The notes under the pieces are model-generated. The model was not told where the DNA came from. It was given only the letters and a program-made list of their open reading frames with translations, and did no database searches. A DNA stretch of 37,706 nt from Sedimentisphaerales bacterium (lineage in GTDB: Bacteria > Planctomycetota > Phycisphaerae > Sedimentisphaerales > SM23-30). Positions 1 through 8,966 of the stretch are shown here, piece by piece. Location of the stretch: NCBI GenBank assembly GCA_016930855.1, contig JAFGFX010000193.1, positions 1-37,706 on the forward strand, written 5' to 3'. The number at the start of each line of letters is the position of its first letter. Within the stretch, counting starts at the first letter, position 1. The translations under genes were made by a program, and so were the position numbers.

Positions 1-1278
1 CAGATTCCGCGCCACGAAGCGGAAATCCTCGCCCCGGGGAATCAACCGCCCCAAGGGGACCTTCGATTCGCGACGGTAAAAATACAACACCATGCCGTGG
101 GCGGCGGCATAACTGATCGAGCTGGCCACCGCCGACCCGGCGATGCCCATCTTCGGGATCAGCAACAGATTTAAGACGACGTTCAGCGTCAGGGTGAAAA
201 ATCCCGTCACCGTGACATAGAGGGGTTTCTCGCGGGCGGTCAGGTCGCTGGAGATGATCGAAGAGCCGCCCAGGACCGCGATCCCCGGCAGCAACCAGAG
301 AAACGACGGGATCATGCCGGCGTATTCGTAGCCGTACAGGACCAGGGTGGCCGGAATCCCGACGATGCCCAGGACGAGCATGGAGCCGAAGGAAATGATC
401 GTCGTATAGCGAAACACCCGGGGGACCTGTCCCTGCCGGTTGTCCCACTCGTTGGCCAGGCGGGGCAGAAAGGCGCTGGCGATGGAGTTCGGCAGGAGCT
501 TCAATTTTTCGGCCATGCCCACCGCCACCACATACAGGCCGATCTGGATATCCGAAACCATGTAGTTCAGGATCCCCTGGTCCAGCCGGTACAGCAGAAA
601 CCCCGCCAACGTCGACAGGCTGACCTTGGCGCCGAAGCCCATGCTCTTGCGGAACATCGCCCCGGAAAAATGCCGCACGCGCAGCGAAACATAATCCCTC
701 ACCGCCCAGAGGCTCAGCAGGATGATCAGCAGCCGGTCGACCGCCATGACGATCAGGGCCGTCTTGATGCGGCCGTGCCAGAACACCATGAAACCCAGCA
801 GCAGCACGAAGGAGAGCATCGCGTGCCCGGCGTTGATCGCCGCCGAGAGGGTGATCCGGCCGACGCCGTTCACGAAGGTGGGCAGGACCATGCCCAGGAT
901 CATCAGGGGGGTCATGACGATGACCAGATAGACCATCTCGTGGTCGAACTGGCGGTATTGGCCCAGCGGAATCGGCAGCCAGAAAAAAAACGCCAGGATC
1001 AACACGGCGCTCAGGACCGCCCCGAACAGGGTAATCAAGAGGGACTGCTGGAAGAGGTGGCGGCGCTGGTCCTTGTAGAGACCGGCGAAGGTGGCGTTGA
1101 CGGTGGGCATGCCGAAGCTGCAAAAGGTGGCCATGACCATTGGCAGCAGCAGTGCCAATCCCAGCAGGCCGCGGTCGGCCCGGCCCAGCATGCGGGCCAG
1201 GATGATGGAGGTCCCCAGGCTTAGGGCGGTGCTAAAGACATTGGACCCCACGGTAACGCTGATTTCTTTTTTCAACAT
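1..1278 (-). CDS. Wzx-like polysaccharide flippase / oligosaccharide translocase (3' truncated by window edge)
   Basis: Not in the ORF track (open at the edge). Manual minus-strand translation from ATG at 1278: MLKKEISVTVGSNVFSTALSLGTSIILARMLGRADRGLLGLALLLPMVMATF...; multiple hydrophobic helices, typical MATE/MVF-type flippase N-terminus, no stop down to base 1. Confidence 0.88.
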   Translation of the reverse strand, partial: MLKKEISVTVGSNVFSTALSLGTSIILARMLGRADRGLLGLALLLPMVMATFCSFGMPTVNATFAGLYKDQRRHLFQQSLLITLFGAVLSAVLILAFFFWLPIPLGQYRQFDHEMVYLVIVMTPLMILGMVLPTFVNGVGRITLSAAINAGHAMLSFVLLLGFMVFWHGRIKTALIVMAVDRLLIILLSLWAVRDYVSLRVRHFSGAMFRKSMGFGAKVSLSTLAGFLLYRLDQGILNYMVSDIQIGLYVVAVGMAEKLKLLPNSIASAFLPRLANEWDNRQGQVPRVFRYTTIISFGSMLVLGIVGIPATLVLYGYEYAGMIPSFLWLLPGIAVLGGSSIISSDLTAREKPLYVTVTGFFTLTLNVVLNLLLIPKMGIAGSAVASSISYAAAHGMVLYFYRRESKVPLGRLIPRGEDFRFVARNL

Positions 1279-1407
1279 AAATGGCTGTACCCTTCGGCAC
1301 TCCATCGCCGGGTCTGGCTCGGCCGCCGCCTAGGCAAGCACCCTGGGGATCTGACGAAAAAATACGGTAGTCTCAAGGCCCCGGCCGGTAACGGACAAGG
1401 CTAGGCA

Positions 1408-1953
1408 TTACGGCGTCGGCGGCTCGATCTCGATGCCGTATTGCGCGTACACCCGGTTGCGGTATTCCACCACGTCGGCATCGCTGATCTGGGCGGGGTC
1501 CTTGCCGGCATAGGGCGCCCGGATCATCAAGTCGCGCGGGCGTCTCTGGAGATAGTCCTCCAGGCGGCACAGGATCCGGGCCGGCACGCCGGCGGCCACC
1601 GAATCCGCGGGGATATCCCGCGTGACCACGCTGGCGGCGCCCACGATCACGTTATCCCCGATCGTCACGCCCGGCATGATCACGGCTCCGTAGCCGATAA
1701 AGCAGTTGTCGCCGATATGCACCGGCGCCACCTTGCATTCGCCGGTATGGATATAATAGCTGGCGTCGTGGGTCAGGACGACGGCATGGGGGGCGAACAG
1801 GCAGTTGCGGCCGATATGGACCAGGCGGGGGAAATTGCCGTCCAGGTTCGAGGGGAACACGCGCGAGCCCGCCCCGATGTCACAGGCGGCAATGGGTGTG
1901 TATGGATTTACCTTTTTGCGGCCCAGCAGGGCCCGTAGGATTCTGCGCAACAT
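1408..1953 (-). CDS. Left-handed beta-helix (hexapeptide repeat) acyltransferase
   Basis: 181 aa; hexapeptide repeats (NCFIGYGAVIMPGVTIGDNVIVGAASVVTRDIPADSVAAGVPARIL). Confidence 0.88.
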   Translation of the reverse strand: MLRRILRALLGRKKVNPYTPIAACDIGAGSRVFPSNLDGNFPRLVHIGRNCLFAPHAVVLTHDASYYIHTGECKVAPVHIGDNCFIGYGAVIMPGVTIGDNVIVGAASVVTRDIPADSVAAGVPARILCRLEDYLQRRPRDLMIRAPYAGKDPAQISDADVVEYRNRVYAQYGIEIEPPTP

Positions 1954-2013
1954 GGACTTGTTCCTGCAACGAAACGGATCTCCGGACGCCCAGCGCTACC
2001 AGGCCGTCCCGGA

Positions 2014-3336
2014 TCACTCCAGGTACAGCGCCCGGGCGCGGGCGACCCATTTTTCCAGCAGCGCCCGGGGGATCCTGCCGTGAACGGGCACATTGAGTAT
2101 ATGGCCGGAAAGATATTCCCCCTCGGGACACGATCCAGCGGCATAGCCGGCCCCCTCCCAGTCGCTTTCTACCGGGTGGACCGGATCGTTCAGCCAGAAG
2201 CCGGGCGTGATCCGAAACGTATTTAAGAGACGAATCCAGGGCTCCCGCCGCCGCACGACGAAGGGGAAGCGCACCCAACTGGGCAGGGCCTTGGTATGGT
2301 CGTACTTGGCCACGGCGACACCCATCGCGCCCAGGGCCCCTTCCAGATGCGCGGCCAGTCGCCGCCGGTGACGCAGGTCCCGCTCGATCCGGAGCAACTG
2401 CCGCAGGCCCGCGTAGGCCATCAGGTTGCCCAGCCGCGCCGGGTAGGGCGTGAAGCGCCGGCAGTTGATCTCGCAGGCGTAATTGGCGGCGTCGAAGGTC
2501 AGCACCCGCATCACGCCGGCCAGCGACAGCCTTTTCGCCAGCAACTCGAAGGTCCGCGTCCGCGGCTGGAGCAGCGGATACCCGCACAGCGCCGCCCGAT
2601 AACACCAGCGCCACAGGCAGTACAATTCCTGCCGCGGCGGGAAGAACTCCGCCTCCTGCTGGATGGCCCGCAGCCTCTCGTGGAGCGCCGCGTCGTCGGT
2701 CAGGGCATAGCCGCCCCGCTCCGTACTGAACATCTTGCTGCCTTCGGTGGAGAAGAAGGCCGCCAGTCCGAAGCCGCCGACCGGCCGGCCGGCCCAGCGG
2801 GCCCCGATGGCGTGGGCGCCGTCTTCGATGATCGGTATCCCGTACCGCCGGGAGACCGCCGCCAGCTCGTCGAGGTCGCAGGGGACCCCGAAGGTGTGCT
2901 GGGCGAGAATGGCGCGGGTTTTTTGGGTGATCGCCGCGGCAATCCTGCCCAGATCGATATTGAAATCATCCCGGGACACGTCCACGTACACGGGCTTTAG
3001 CCCGGCGAAGCGGATGGCGTTGGCGGTGACGATGCAGGTATAGCCCGGCAGGATGATCTCGTCGTCCGGCCGCAGGTCCATCGCCCGCAGGATGGCGTAC
3101 AGCGCCATGCGGCCGGCCCCGAAGGACACGGCGTAGCGCACGCGGTGGTAGCGGGCCAGGGCGTCCTCGTACTGGCCGATATAACGGCCGTCGCCGAGGG
3201 ATTCGCCCGCCGCCCACTTCCGCAGCAGGACAAACGCATCGTGCGCCTGCGACGTGCCGCCGACATAGGTGTATTGGTAGGGCCGGCAGGCGTCCGCCGC
3301 GATCCGCAGGGCATTGGCGATCTTGGTTCGTATCAT
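2014..3336 (-). CDS. DegT/DnrJ/EryC1 family PLP-dependent aminotransferase
   Basis: ORF track opens at 3594 but the protein most likely starts at MIRTKIANALRIAAD (ATG 3336), overlapping the upstream stop as ATGA. Conserved IIEDGAHAIGA and FFSTEGSKMFSTERGG (PLP-Lys region). Confidence 0.87.
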   Translation of the reverse strand: MIRTKIANALRIAADACRPYQYTYVGGTSQAHDAFVLLRKWAAGESLGDGRYIGQYEDALARYHRVRYAVSFGAGRMALYAILRAMDLRPDDEIILPGYTCIVTANAIRFAGLKPVYVDVSRDDFNIDLGRIAAAITQKTRAILAQHTFGVPCDLDELAAVSRRYGIPIIEDGAHAIGARWAGRPVGGFGLAAFFSTEGSKMFSTERGGYALTDDAALHERLRAIQQEAEFFPPRQELYCLWRWCYRAALCGYPLLQPRTRTFELLAKRLSLAGVMRVLTFDAANYACEINCRRFTPYPARLGNLMAYAGLRQLLRIERDLRHRRRLAAHLEGALGAMGVAVAKYDHTKALPSWVRFPFVVRRREPWIRLLNTFRITPGFWLNDPVHPVESDWEGAGYAAGSCPEGEYLSGHILNVPVHGRIPRALLEKWVARARALYLE

Positions 3337-3932
3337 GCCGTCGTGACACCCCCCGTCTGGTCCAGGCGCCGCACCGTTCGACAGGGGATCCCGCAGGACA
3401 GGCTGCGGGCCTCGACGTCGCGGTTGACCAGGCTCAGGGCGCCCACCGCGGCAAGCTCCCCGACGGTCACGCCATGCAGGATCACCGCCTGCATGCCGAT
3501 CCACGCGCCCCGCCGGATGCAAACCGGCCCCTCCCGGCGCGGGAAGAACTCCTGCAGGGGCCGATCGCCGGGATCGGCGTGCGTGGTGATGCACACCCGC
3601 GCCGACAGGGCCACCTCGTCCTCGATCTCGATCCGGTTGGCCAGGTCGAGAAGGCAGCCCGGCCCGATATACACGTGCCGGCCGATCCGGAGGTTGCTAC
3701 AGTCTCCGTCGCGGGCGTTCTGGATGCGGATATCGTATTCGATCGTCACGCCGGCGTCGATCTTGGCACCCAGCAGACGCAGCACGATCGCCGCCGGCAC
3801 CAGGCGGGCATAGGCATTGAGCCGGTAGAGAATGTACTGCCGACCCAGCAGCAGCCGTACGATCCGCAAATGCGCCTTGACGATCAGCAGCTTGAGCAGT
3901 CGCCACATTTTTTTCAGGTTGTTCATGGTCAA
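3333..3932 (-). CDS. Hexapeptide repeat acyltransferase (WbbJ/maltose-O-acetyltransferase-like)
   Basis: 199 aa; LbH repeats (LRIGRHVYIGPGCLLDL...IRRGAWIGMQAVILHGVTVGELAAVGALSLVNRDV). Confidence 0.85.
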   Translation of the reverse strand: MTMNNLKKMWRLLKLLIVKAHLRIVRLLLGRQYILYRLNAYARLVPAAIVLRLLGAKIDAGVTIEYDIRIQNARDGDCSNLRIGRHVYIGPGCLLDLANRIEIEDEVALSARVCITTHADPGDRPLQEFFPRREGPVCIRRGAWIGMQAVILHGVTVGELAAVGALSLVNRDVEARSLSCGIPCRTVRRLDQTGGVTTA

Positions 3933-4101
3933 ACGGGAAAGGCCGCGAGGTCGTGTTCTAATCCCGGCATCAGGCGCTGGCAGTGCCGAACAACGCCGGC
4001 CGCGTCAGAGTCGCGCCGGCGATCCAGTCGGCACACAGTCATCCAACTGAAGAAAGGCCAATAGCCCCATCGAGGTGATGAGATGCCTAGGTCGGATATT
4101 T

Positions 4102-5271
4102 TCAGTCGGCGTAAAATTCCAGAACCGTCCGGACGACGTAGTCCTTCATCTCGTCGGTCAGTTCCGGGTAGATCGGCAGGGCCAGTACCTCGGCCGCCGC
4201 CTGCTCGGAGACGGGAAAATCCCCCTGGCGGTGGCCCAGATAGGCGAAGCACTCCTGCCGGTGCAGCGGCAGCGGATAATAAATCTCGCAGCCGACCTGC
4301 TTTTCCCTCAGATGCTCCAGCAACTCGTCCCGCCGGGCCGCGCGAATGACGTACTGATTGTAGATGCTGACGCATTCGGGAAGGATCGCGGGCGTCCGGA
4401 CGACCGACCCGGCAAATTTCTTATCATAATAGGCCGCGTTGCGCCGCCGCGCCTCGCTCCAGCGGTCCAGGTGCGGCAGTTTCACGCTCAGGGCCGCCGC
4501 CTGGATGGGATCCAGCCGGAAGTTCGCCCCGACGTACTTGTGGTAATATTTCGGGTGGCCGCCGTGGTTCCGCATCAACTTTAGACGTTCGTAAAGCGAT
4601 TCGTCGTTGGTCACCACCATCCCGCCGTCGCCGATGCCGCCGAGATTCTTGCTGGGAAAGAAGCTCAAGCACCCGCAGGTCCCGACGCTGCCGGCCTTCT
4701 TGCCCTTGTAGGTGCTGGAAATGGACTGGGCGGCATCCTCGATCACCGCCAGGTTGTGCCGCTCGGCCAGGGCCACGATCGGGTCCATGTCGGCCATCTG
4801 CCCAAAGAGATGGACCGGGATGATCGCCCGGGTCTTTTCGCTGATCGCCGCCTCGATTTGCGCCGTATCGATATTGAACGAGCGGGCATCGATATCCACG
4901 AACACCGGCCGCGCCCCGACCCGGTGGATGCACCCGGCGGTGGCGAAGAAGGTGAACGGCGTGGTGATCACCTCGTCGCCGGGGCCGATCTCCAGGCTCA
5001 TCAGGGCGTTCAGGATCGCATCGGTGCCGCTGGAGACCCCCACGGCGAAGCGGCAATCGCTGACCGCCGCGACCTGTTTTTCGAGGGCCTCGACCTTGGG
5101 CCCGCCGATGCAGCGCTGGGTCTCGAGCACCTCGGCAACCGCCGCCAGAATCTCGTCCTTCAACTGCGCATACTGCGCCCGCAAATCCAATAACGGCACC
5201 TGCATGTTCTTCTGCACCCTAGCCTTCCTTGCGTACCTTTCATCTGCTATTCTGATTGCCGCTGTTTCCAC
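4102..5271 (-). CDS. wbpE: DegT/DnrJ/EryC1 aminotransferase, WbpE/WlbC-like (UDP-2-acetamido-3-keto-glucuronate transaminase)
   Basis: MQVPLLDLRAQYAQLKDEI...CLSFFPSKNLGGIGDGGMVVTND...; adjacent to WbpD- and WbpB-like genes. Real start may be the internal Met (MQVPLLDL), removing a 25-bp overlap with the upstream gene. Confidence 0.88.
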   Translation of the reverse strand: METAAIRIADERYARKARVQKNMQVPLLDLRAQYAQLKDEILAAVAEVLETQRCIGGPKVEALEKQVAAVSDCRFAVGVSSGTDAILNALMSLEIGPGDEVITTPFTFFATAGCIHRVGARPVFVDIDARSFNIDTAQIEAAISEKTRAIIPVHLFGQMADMDPIVALAERHNLAVIEDAAQSISSTYKGKKAGSVGTCGCLSFFPSKNLGGIGDGGMVVTNDESLYERLKLMRNHGGHPKYYHKYVGANFRLDPIQAAALSVKLPHLDRWSEARRRNAAYYDKKFAGSVVRTPAILPECVSIYNQYVIRAARRDELLEHLREKQVGCEIYYPLPLHRQECFAYLGHRQGDFPVSEQAAAEVLALPIYPELTDEMKDYVVRTVLEFYAD

Positions 5272-5951
5272 TGGCGATAGCCCTTCGTGCCGGTCGCCTT
5301 CTCCGCCGGTAGGGGCGCCTCCTCATCGAGATCCAGGCAGCGCACCACGTCCGGCGCGACCTGCCGGTAGCGGTAGCCGCTTTCCGGACAGACCATTATA
5401 CCGTCGCCGTCGGGTCCGGGCAAACGATGTCCGTGCCGGCTGATCCAGCCGACCCGCCGGGCCGGCACCCCCATCATCAAAGCGTAATCGCACACCGGGC
5501 GGGTCACCACCGCCCCGGCCGAGATCAGGCAATAGCGGCCGAGCTGGGTTCCGCAGACGATCGTGGCGTTGGCCCCGACCGTCGCGCCGCGCCGGATCAG
5601 CGTCGGCTCGTACAGGCTATGCCGGTTGATCTGGGAGCGCGGATTGCTCACGTTGGTCAGCACGCAGCTGGGGCCCAAAAACACGTCGTCCTCGATCACC
5701 GTGCCGGTATAGATCGACACGTTGTTCTGGATCTTCACGTTGTCGCCGATGACGACGCCGTCGGCCACGAAGACGTTCTGCCCCAGATTGCAGTTCGCCC
5801 CCAGCCGGGCCCCCTTCATGACATGGCAGAAATGCCAGATACGGGTACCGGCCCCGATGTGGGCCCCCGCGTCGACTAGCGCCGTCTCATGGACGAAATA
5901 CTCCGGCGGCACCTGGCTGTCGTCGGCGTTGGATTGTCCTGCTGCCGTCAT
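5247..5951 (-). CDS. wbpD: WbpD/WlbB-like UDP-2-acetamido-3-amino-2,3-dideoxy-glucuronate N-acetyltransferase
   Basis: VHETALVDAGAHIGAGTRIWHFCHVMKGARLGANCNLGQNVFVADGVVIGDNVKIQNNVSIYTGTVIEDDVFLGPSCVLTNVSNPRS is the characteristic WbpD/WlbB hexapeptide acetyltransferase sequence. Confidence 0.9.
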   Translation of the reverse strand: MTAAGQSNADDSQVPPEYFVHETALVDAGAHIGAGTRIWHFCHVMKGARLGANCNLGQNVFVADGVVIGDNVKIQNNVSIYTGTVIEDDVFLGPSCVLTNVSNPRSQINRHSLYEPTLIRRGATVGANATIVCGTQLGRYCLISAGAVVTRPVCDYALMMGVPARRVGWISRHGHRLPGPDGDGIMVCPESGYRYRQVAPDVVRCLDLDEEAPLPAEKATGTKGYRQWKQRQSE

Positions 5952-5981
5952 ACTGATTGCCTTCCTTGTCCTCTTCGTCTG

Positions 5982-6932
5982 TCAGACGGTATATTTTCCG
6001 GCCAGGATGGGGTGGTATTCGCCCTGGATCCCGATCGGCTGGGCGTTGCGGATCGTCGAAACGATCTCAATCGACTGGATGACCTGCTCGGGCCCGAAGC
6101 CGCGGCCGGCGAGAATCTGGCGGTAACTTTCCGTGTGCAGATCGGTAAAGCCGCCGGAAAACTCGATCTCCTCGCCGTCCACGCGGATGGAACGGTAGGT
6201 CATGGGCCTGCCCGGTTCGGGCGCGAAGGGCAGATCGTGATAATCCAGCGACAGGAACCAGCGGACCCGGGCCCGCTGGAGAGCCAGGAAGCCGGCCGCC
6301 CGCCGCGGCTCGGACACATGCACGACATTGCCCTGCACCGGGCCGAAGATCCAGGCCAGCATGTCGAAAAAATGCACCCCGATGTTGGTGGCGATCCCGC
6401 CCGATTTGCTCGGGTCGCCCTTCCAGCTGACCATGTACCAATGGCCGCGCGAGGTGATGTACGTCAGGTCGATCTCGTAGGTCCGATCCGCCGGGCCCTG
6501 CTCGATCCGCTGCTTGAGCGCCTGGATCGCCGGATGCAGGCGGACCTGCAGGATGGAGTAGATCTTCCGCTCGGTCTCCTTCTGCGTCTCCAGCAGGGCC
6601 GAGACGTTCCAGGGATTCAGTACCAGCGGCTTTTCGCAGATGGCATCGGCGCCGATCCGCAGGGCAAAGCGGATGTGGGCGTCGTGCAGATAGTTCGGCG
6701 AGCAGATGGCCACGAAATCCACGTCCCGGCCCTCGCGCCGCCGCTTTTCCAGGTGGCGGTCGAAGCGCTCGAACTCGGTGAAAAAATCGCAGTCCGGAAA
6801 ATACTGATCCAGCACGCCCACCGAATCGTTCTTGTCCAGGGCGGCCACCAGCACGTTGCCGGTCTCCCGGATCGCCTGCAAATGGCGCGGGGCGATGTAG
6901 CCGCCGGCGCCGATCAATGCGAAATTCTTCAT
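5982..6932 (-). CDS. wbpB: WbpB/WlbA-like Gfo/Idh/MocA oxidoreductase (UDP-GlcNAcA 3-dehydrogenase)
   Basis: ORF track starts at 6977; likely start is MKNFALIGAGGYIAPRHLQAIRETGN (ATG 6932). ICEKPLVLNPWN and GGIATNIGVHFFDMLAWIFG are typical of this family. Confidence 0.9.
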   Translation of the reverse strand: MKNFALIGAGGYIAPRHLQAIRETGNVLVAALDKNDSVGVLDQYFPDCDFFTEFERFDRHLEKRRREGRDVDFVAICSPNYLHDAHIRFALRIGADAICEKPLVLNPWNVSALLETQKETERKIYSILQVRLHPAIQALKQRIEQGPADRTYEIDLTYITSRGHWYMVSWKGDPSKSGGIATNIGVHFFDMLAWIFGPVQGNVVHVSEPRRAAGFLALQRARVRWFLSLDYHDLPFAPEPGRPMTYRSIRVDGEEIEFSGGFTDLHTESYRQILAGRGFGPEQVIQSIEIVSTIRNAQPIGIQGEYHPILAGKYTV

Positions 6933-7040
6933 AAGACCTCTTCCTTGTCTAATCCTCTGGTTTCCGGTCGAATCCAAATCCGTTATGCGTTGTGGTTGGC
7001 AACCGTCCCGTCCCTATCCATCCGGCCGGGCGCCAGACCG

Positions 7041-7982
7041 CTAGCGGCGCAGCCATTCGACGAAGCGCCGCAGCCCCTCCGGCAAATCGGTCCGCGGATC
7101 GTAGCCCAGCTCCGCCTGGGCCCGCGAGATATCCGCGTAGGTCTGCCTGACGTCGCCGGGCGGAACGGGTCGGCGCTCGATGGCGGCCTTTTTGCCCAGC
7201 GACTGCTCCAATGCCCCGATCAGGGCATCCAGCCGATAGGGCCGCGACTCGCCCAGGTTGTAGAGGCGATAGCCAGGCCAATGGTCCAGGGCGGCCAGCA
7301 CCCCGTTGAGAATGTCGTCGATGTAGGTGAAATCGCGGGCCATGGAGCCGTCGCCGAAGACGGGGATGGATTTGTCGGCTTCGATCAGGCGGGCGAACTT
7401 GTGGATCGCCAGGTCCGGCCGCTGCCGCGGTCCGTACACCGTGAAAAACCGCAGGCAATTGATCCGCATGCCGAAAAGATGATGGTAGGTATAACAGAGC
7501 AGCTCGCCCGCCTTCTTGGTCGCCGCGTAGGGCGAGATCGGATGATCCACGTTGTCCGTCTCGCTGAAGGGCACCTTGTCGTTGTTGCCGTAGACGCTGG
7601 AGCTGGAGGCAAACACGAATCGGTCTATCCGCGCCCGGCGGGCCGCCTCCAGCAGGACCATCGTGCCGCGGACGTTGACATCCTGGTAGCCCAAGGGATC
7701 CGCGATCGACGGCCGCACGCCCGCCCGGGCCGCCAGGTGCACGATCAGCTCGATTGCCTCGTCCGCCAGCACGTTATCGACCCGTTCCGCATCGCGGATA
7801 TCTGCCTCGACCAGGCGGAATCGCTTCCGGCCGACCAGGGCCGACAGGTTGTCCTGCTTGATCCGGCGATCGTAGAAGGGATCGAAGTTGTCAAGGCCCA
7901 CGACCCGATCGCCCCGGCCGACCAGCCGCTCGGACAAGTGCGACCCGATAAATCCCGCCGCGCCCGTAACCAGTATATTCAA
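7041..7982 (-). CDS. SDR nucleotide-sugar epimerase, UDP-glucuronate 4-epimerase type
   Basis: [20 protein letters not shown]...GLDNFDPFYDRRIKQDNL...YAATKKAGE...RFFTVYGPRQRPD; GxxGxxG and YxxxK motifs, GAE-like DNF(D)PFYD. Confidence 0.88.
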   Translation of the reverse strand: MNILVTGAAGFIGSHLSERLVGRGDRVVGLDNFDPFYDRRIKQDNLSALVGRKRFRLVEADIRDAERVDNVLADEAIELIVHLAARAGVRPSIADPLGYQDVNVRGTMVLLEAARRARIDRFVFASSSSVYGNNDKVPFSETDNVDHPISPYAATKKAGELLCYTYHHLFGMRINCLRFFTVYGPRQRPDLAIHKFARLIEADKSIPVFGDGSMARDFTYIDDILNGVLAALDHWPGYRLYNLGESRPYRLDALIGALEQSLGKKAAIERRPVPPGDVRQTYADISRAQAELGYDPRTDLPEGLRRFVEWLRR

Positions 7983-8099
7983 GAGCGATTTCCTTCCCGA
8001 TCCGCATCCGACTCTATTATTGCGATATCACCACATCTCGACAAATCGATCCACACCCTATTGACCAGGTCCCAAATATCGCGTCTCCGGCAGGTCGAA

Positions 8100-8966
8100 T
8101 TATAACGTCTTGGCCAGGTCCCGTATGTATTGCCGCAGGTCGTCGGCCATATCCGGCCGCTTCAGGGCGAATTCCAGGTTGGTGCGGATAAACCCCTCCT
8201 TGTTGCCGATATCGCAGCGCCGCCCCTCCAGCAGACGGCCGTACAGCGCCCGGTCCGGCAACATCATCCGCATCGCGTCGGTCAGCTGAACCTCGCCGCC
8301 CTTGCCCGGCGCGGTGCGTTCCAGGCAGGCAAAGATCTCCGGCGTCAGGATGTACCGGCCGGCGACCGCCAGGTTGGACGGCGCCGCGGCCGGGTCGGGC
8401 TTTTCGACCAGGTCCTCCAGGCGGTATAGCCCGTCCTCGATCCGGCGGCCCCGGATCACCCCGTAGCGGCTGACCCGCTCAGGGGCGACCTCTTCCAACA
8501 ACACCACGCCGGCCTGGAACCGTTCATGCACCTCCAGCAACTGCTGCGCCGCCGGCCGGGCCGCGTCCATCACCGTATCGCCCAGCAACACCAGGAACGG
8601 CTCGTCGTTGACGTGATGCCGGGCGCAATACACCGCGTCGCCTAATCCCTTCAATTCCTTCTGCCAGACGAAGTGGATCTCGGCCATCTCGGAGATCCGC
8701 CGCAGGGCCTCCAGCTGATCCCTCCTGCCCTGGCTGCGGAGGCGATCCTCCAGCTCGAAGCTGCGGTCGAAGTGCTCCTCGATCGCCCGCTTGCCGCTGC
8801 CGATCACCATGAGGATGTCGGTGATCCCCGCCGCGACCGCCTCCTCCACCACGTACTGGATCACGGGCGTATCCACGATCGGCAGCATCTCCTTGGGCTG
8901 CGACTTCGTCGCCGGCAGGAAGCGCGTCCCCAGTCCCGCCGCCGGTATGACCGCCTTGCGAATCAT
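8100..8966 (-). CDS. galU: UTP--glucose-1-phosphate uridylyltransferase
   Basis: MIRKAVIPAAGLGTRFLPATKSQPKEMLPIVDTPVIQYVVEEAVAAGI is diagnostic of GalU. Confidence 0.94.
   Translation of the reverse strand: MIRKAVIPAAGLGTRFLPATKSQPKEMLPIVDTPVIQYVVEEAVAAGITDILMVIGSGKRAIEEHFDRSFELEDRLRSQGRRDQLEALRRISEMAEIHFVWQKELKGLGDAVYCARHHVNDEPFLVLLGDTVMDAARPAAQQLLEVHERFQAGVVLLEEVAPERVSRYGVIRGRRIEDGLYRLEDLVEKPDPAAAPSNLAVAGRYILTPEIFACLERTAPGKGGEVQLTDAMRMMLPDRALYGRLLEGRRCDIGNKEGFIRTNLEFALKRPDMADDLRQYIRDLAKTL

Noticed and set aside
3929-4375. 148-aa minus ORF near the gap after wbpE
   Set aside because: Mostly an alternate frame of wbpE; no recognisable domain, so not called as a gene or gene remnant.
5889-8105. 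738-aa plus-strand ORF (and similar long ones at 8996-10474, 11509-13005, 25750-28038, 31095-32576)
   Set aside because: Antisense to strongly supported genes; translations are Arg/Gln/Gly/His/Pro-rich without recognisable domains, as expected for shadow ORFs in GC-rich DNA.
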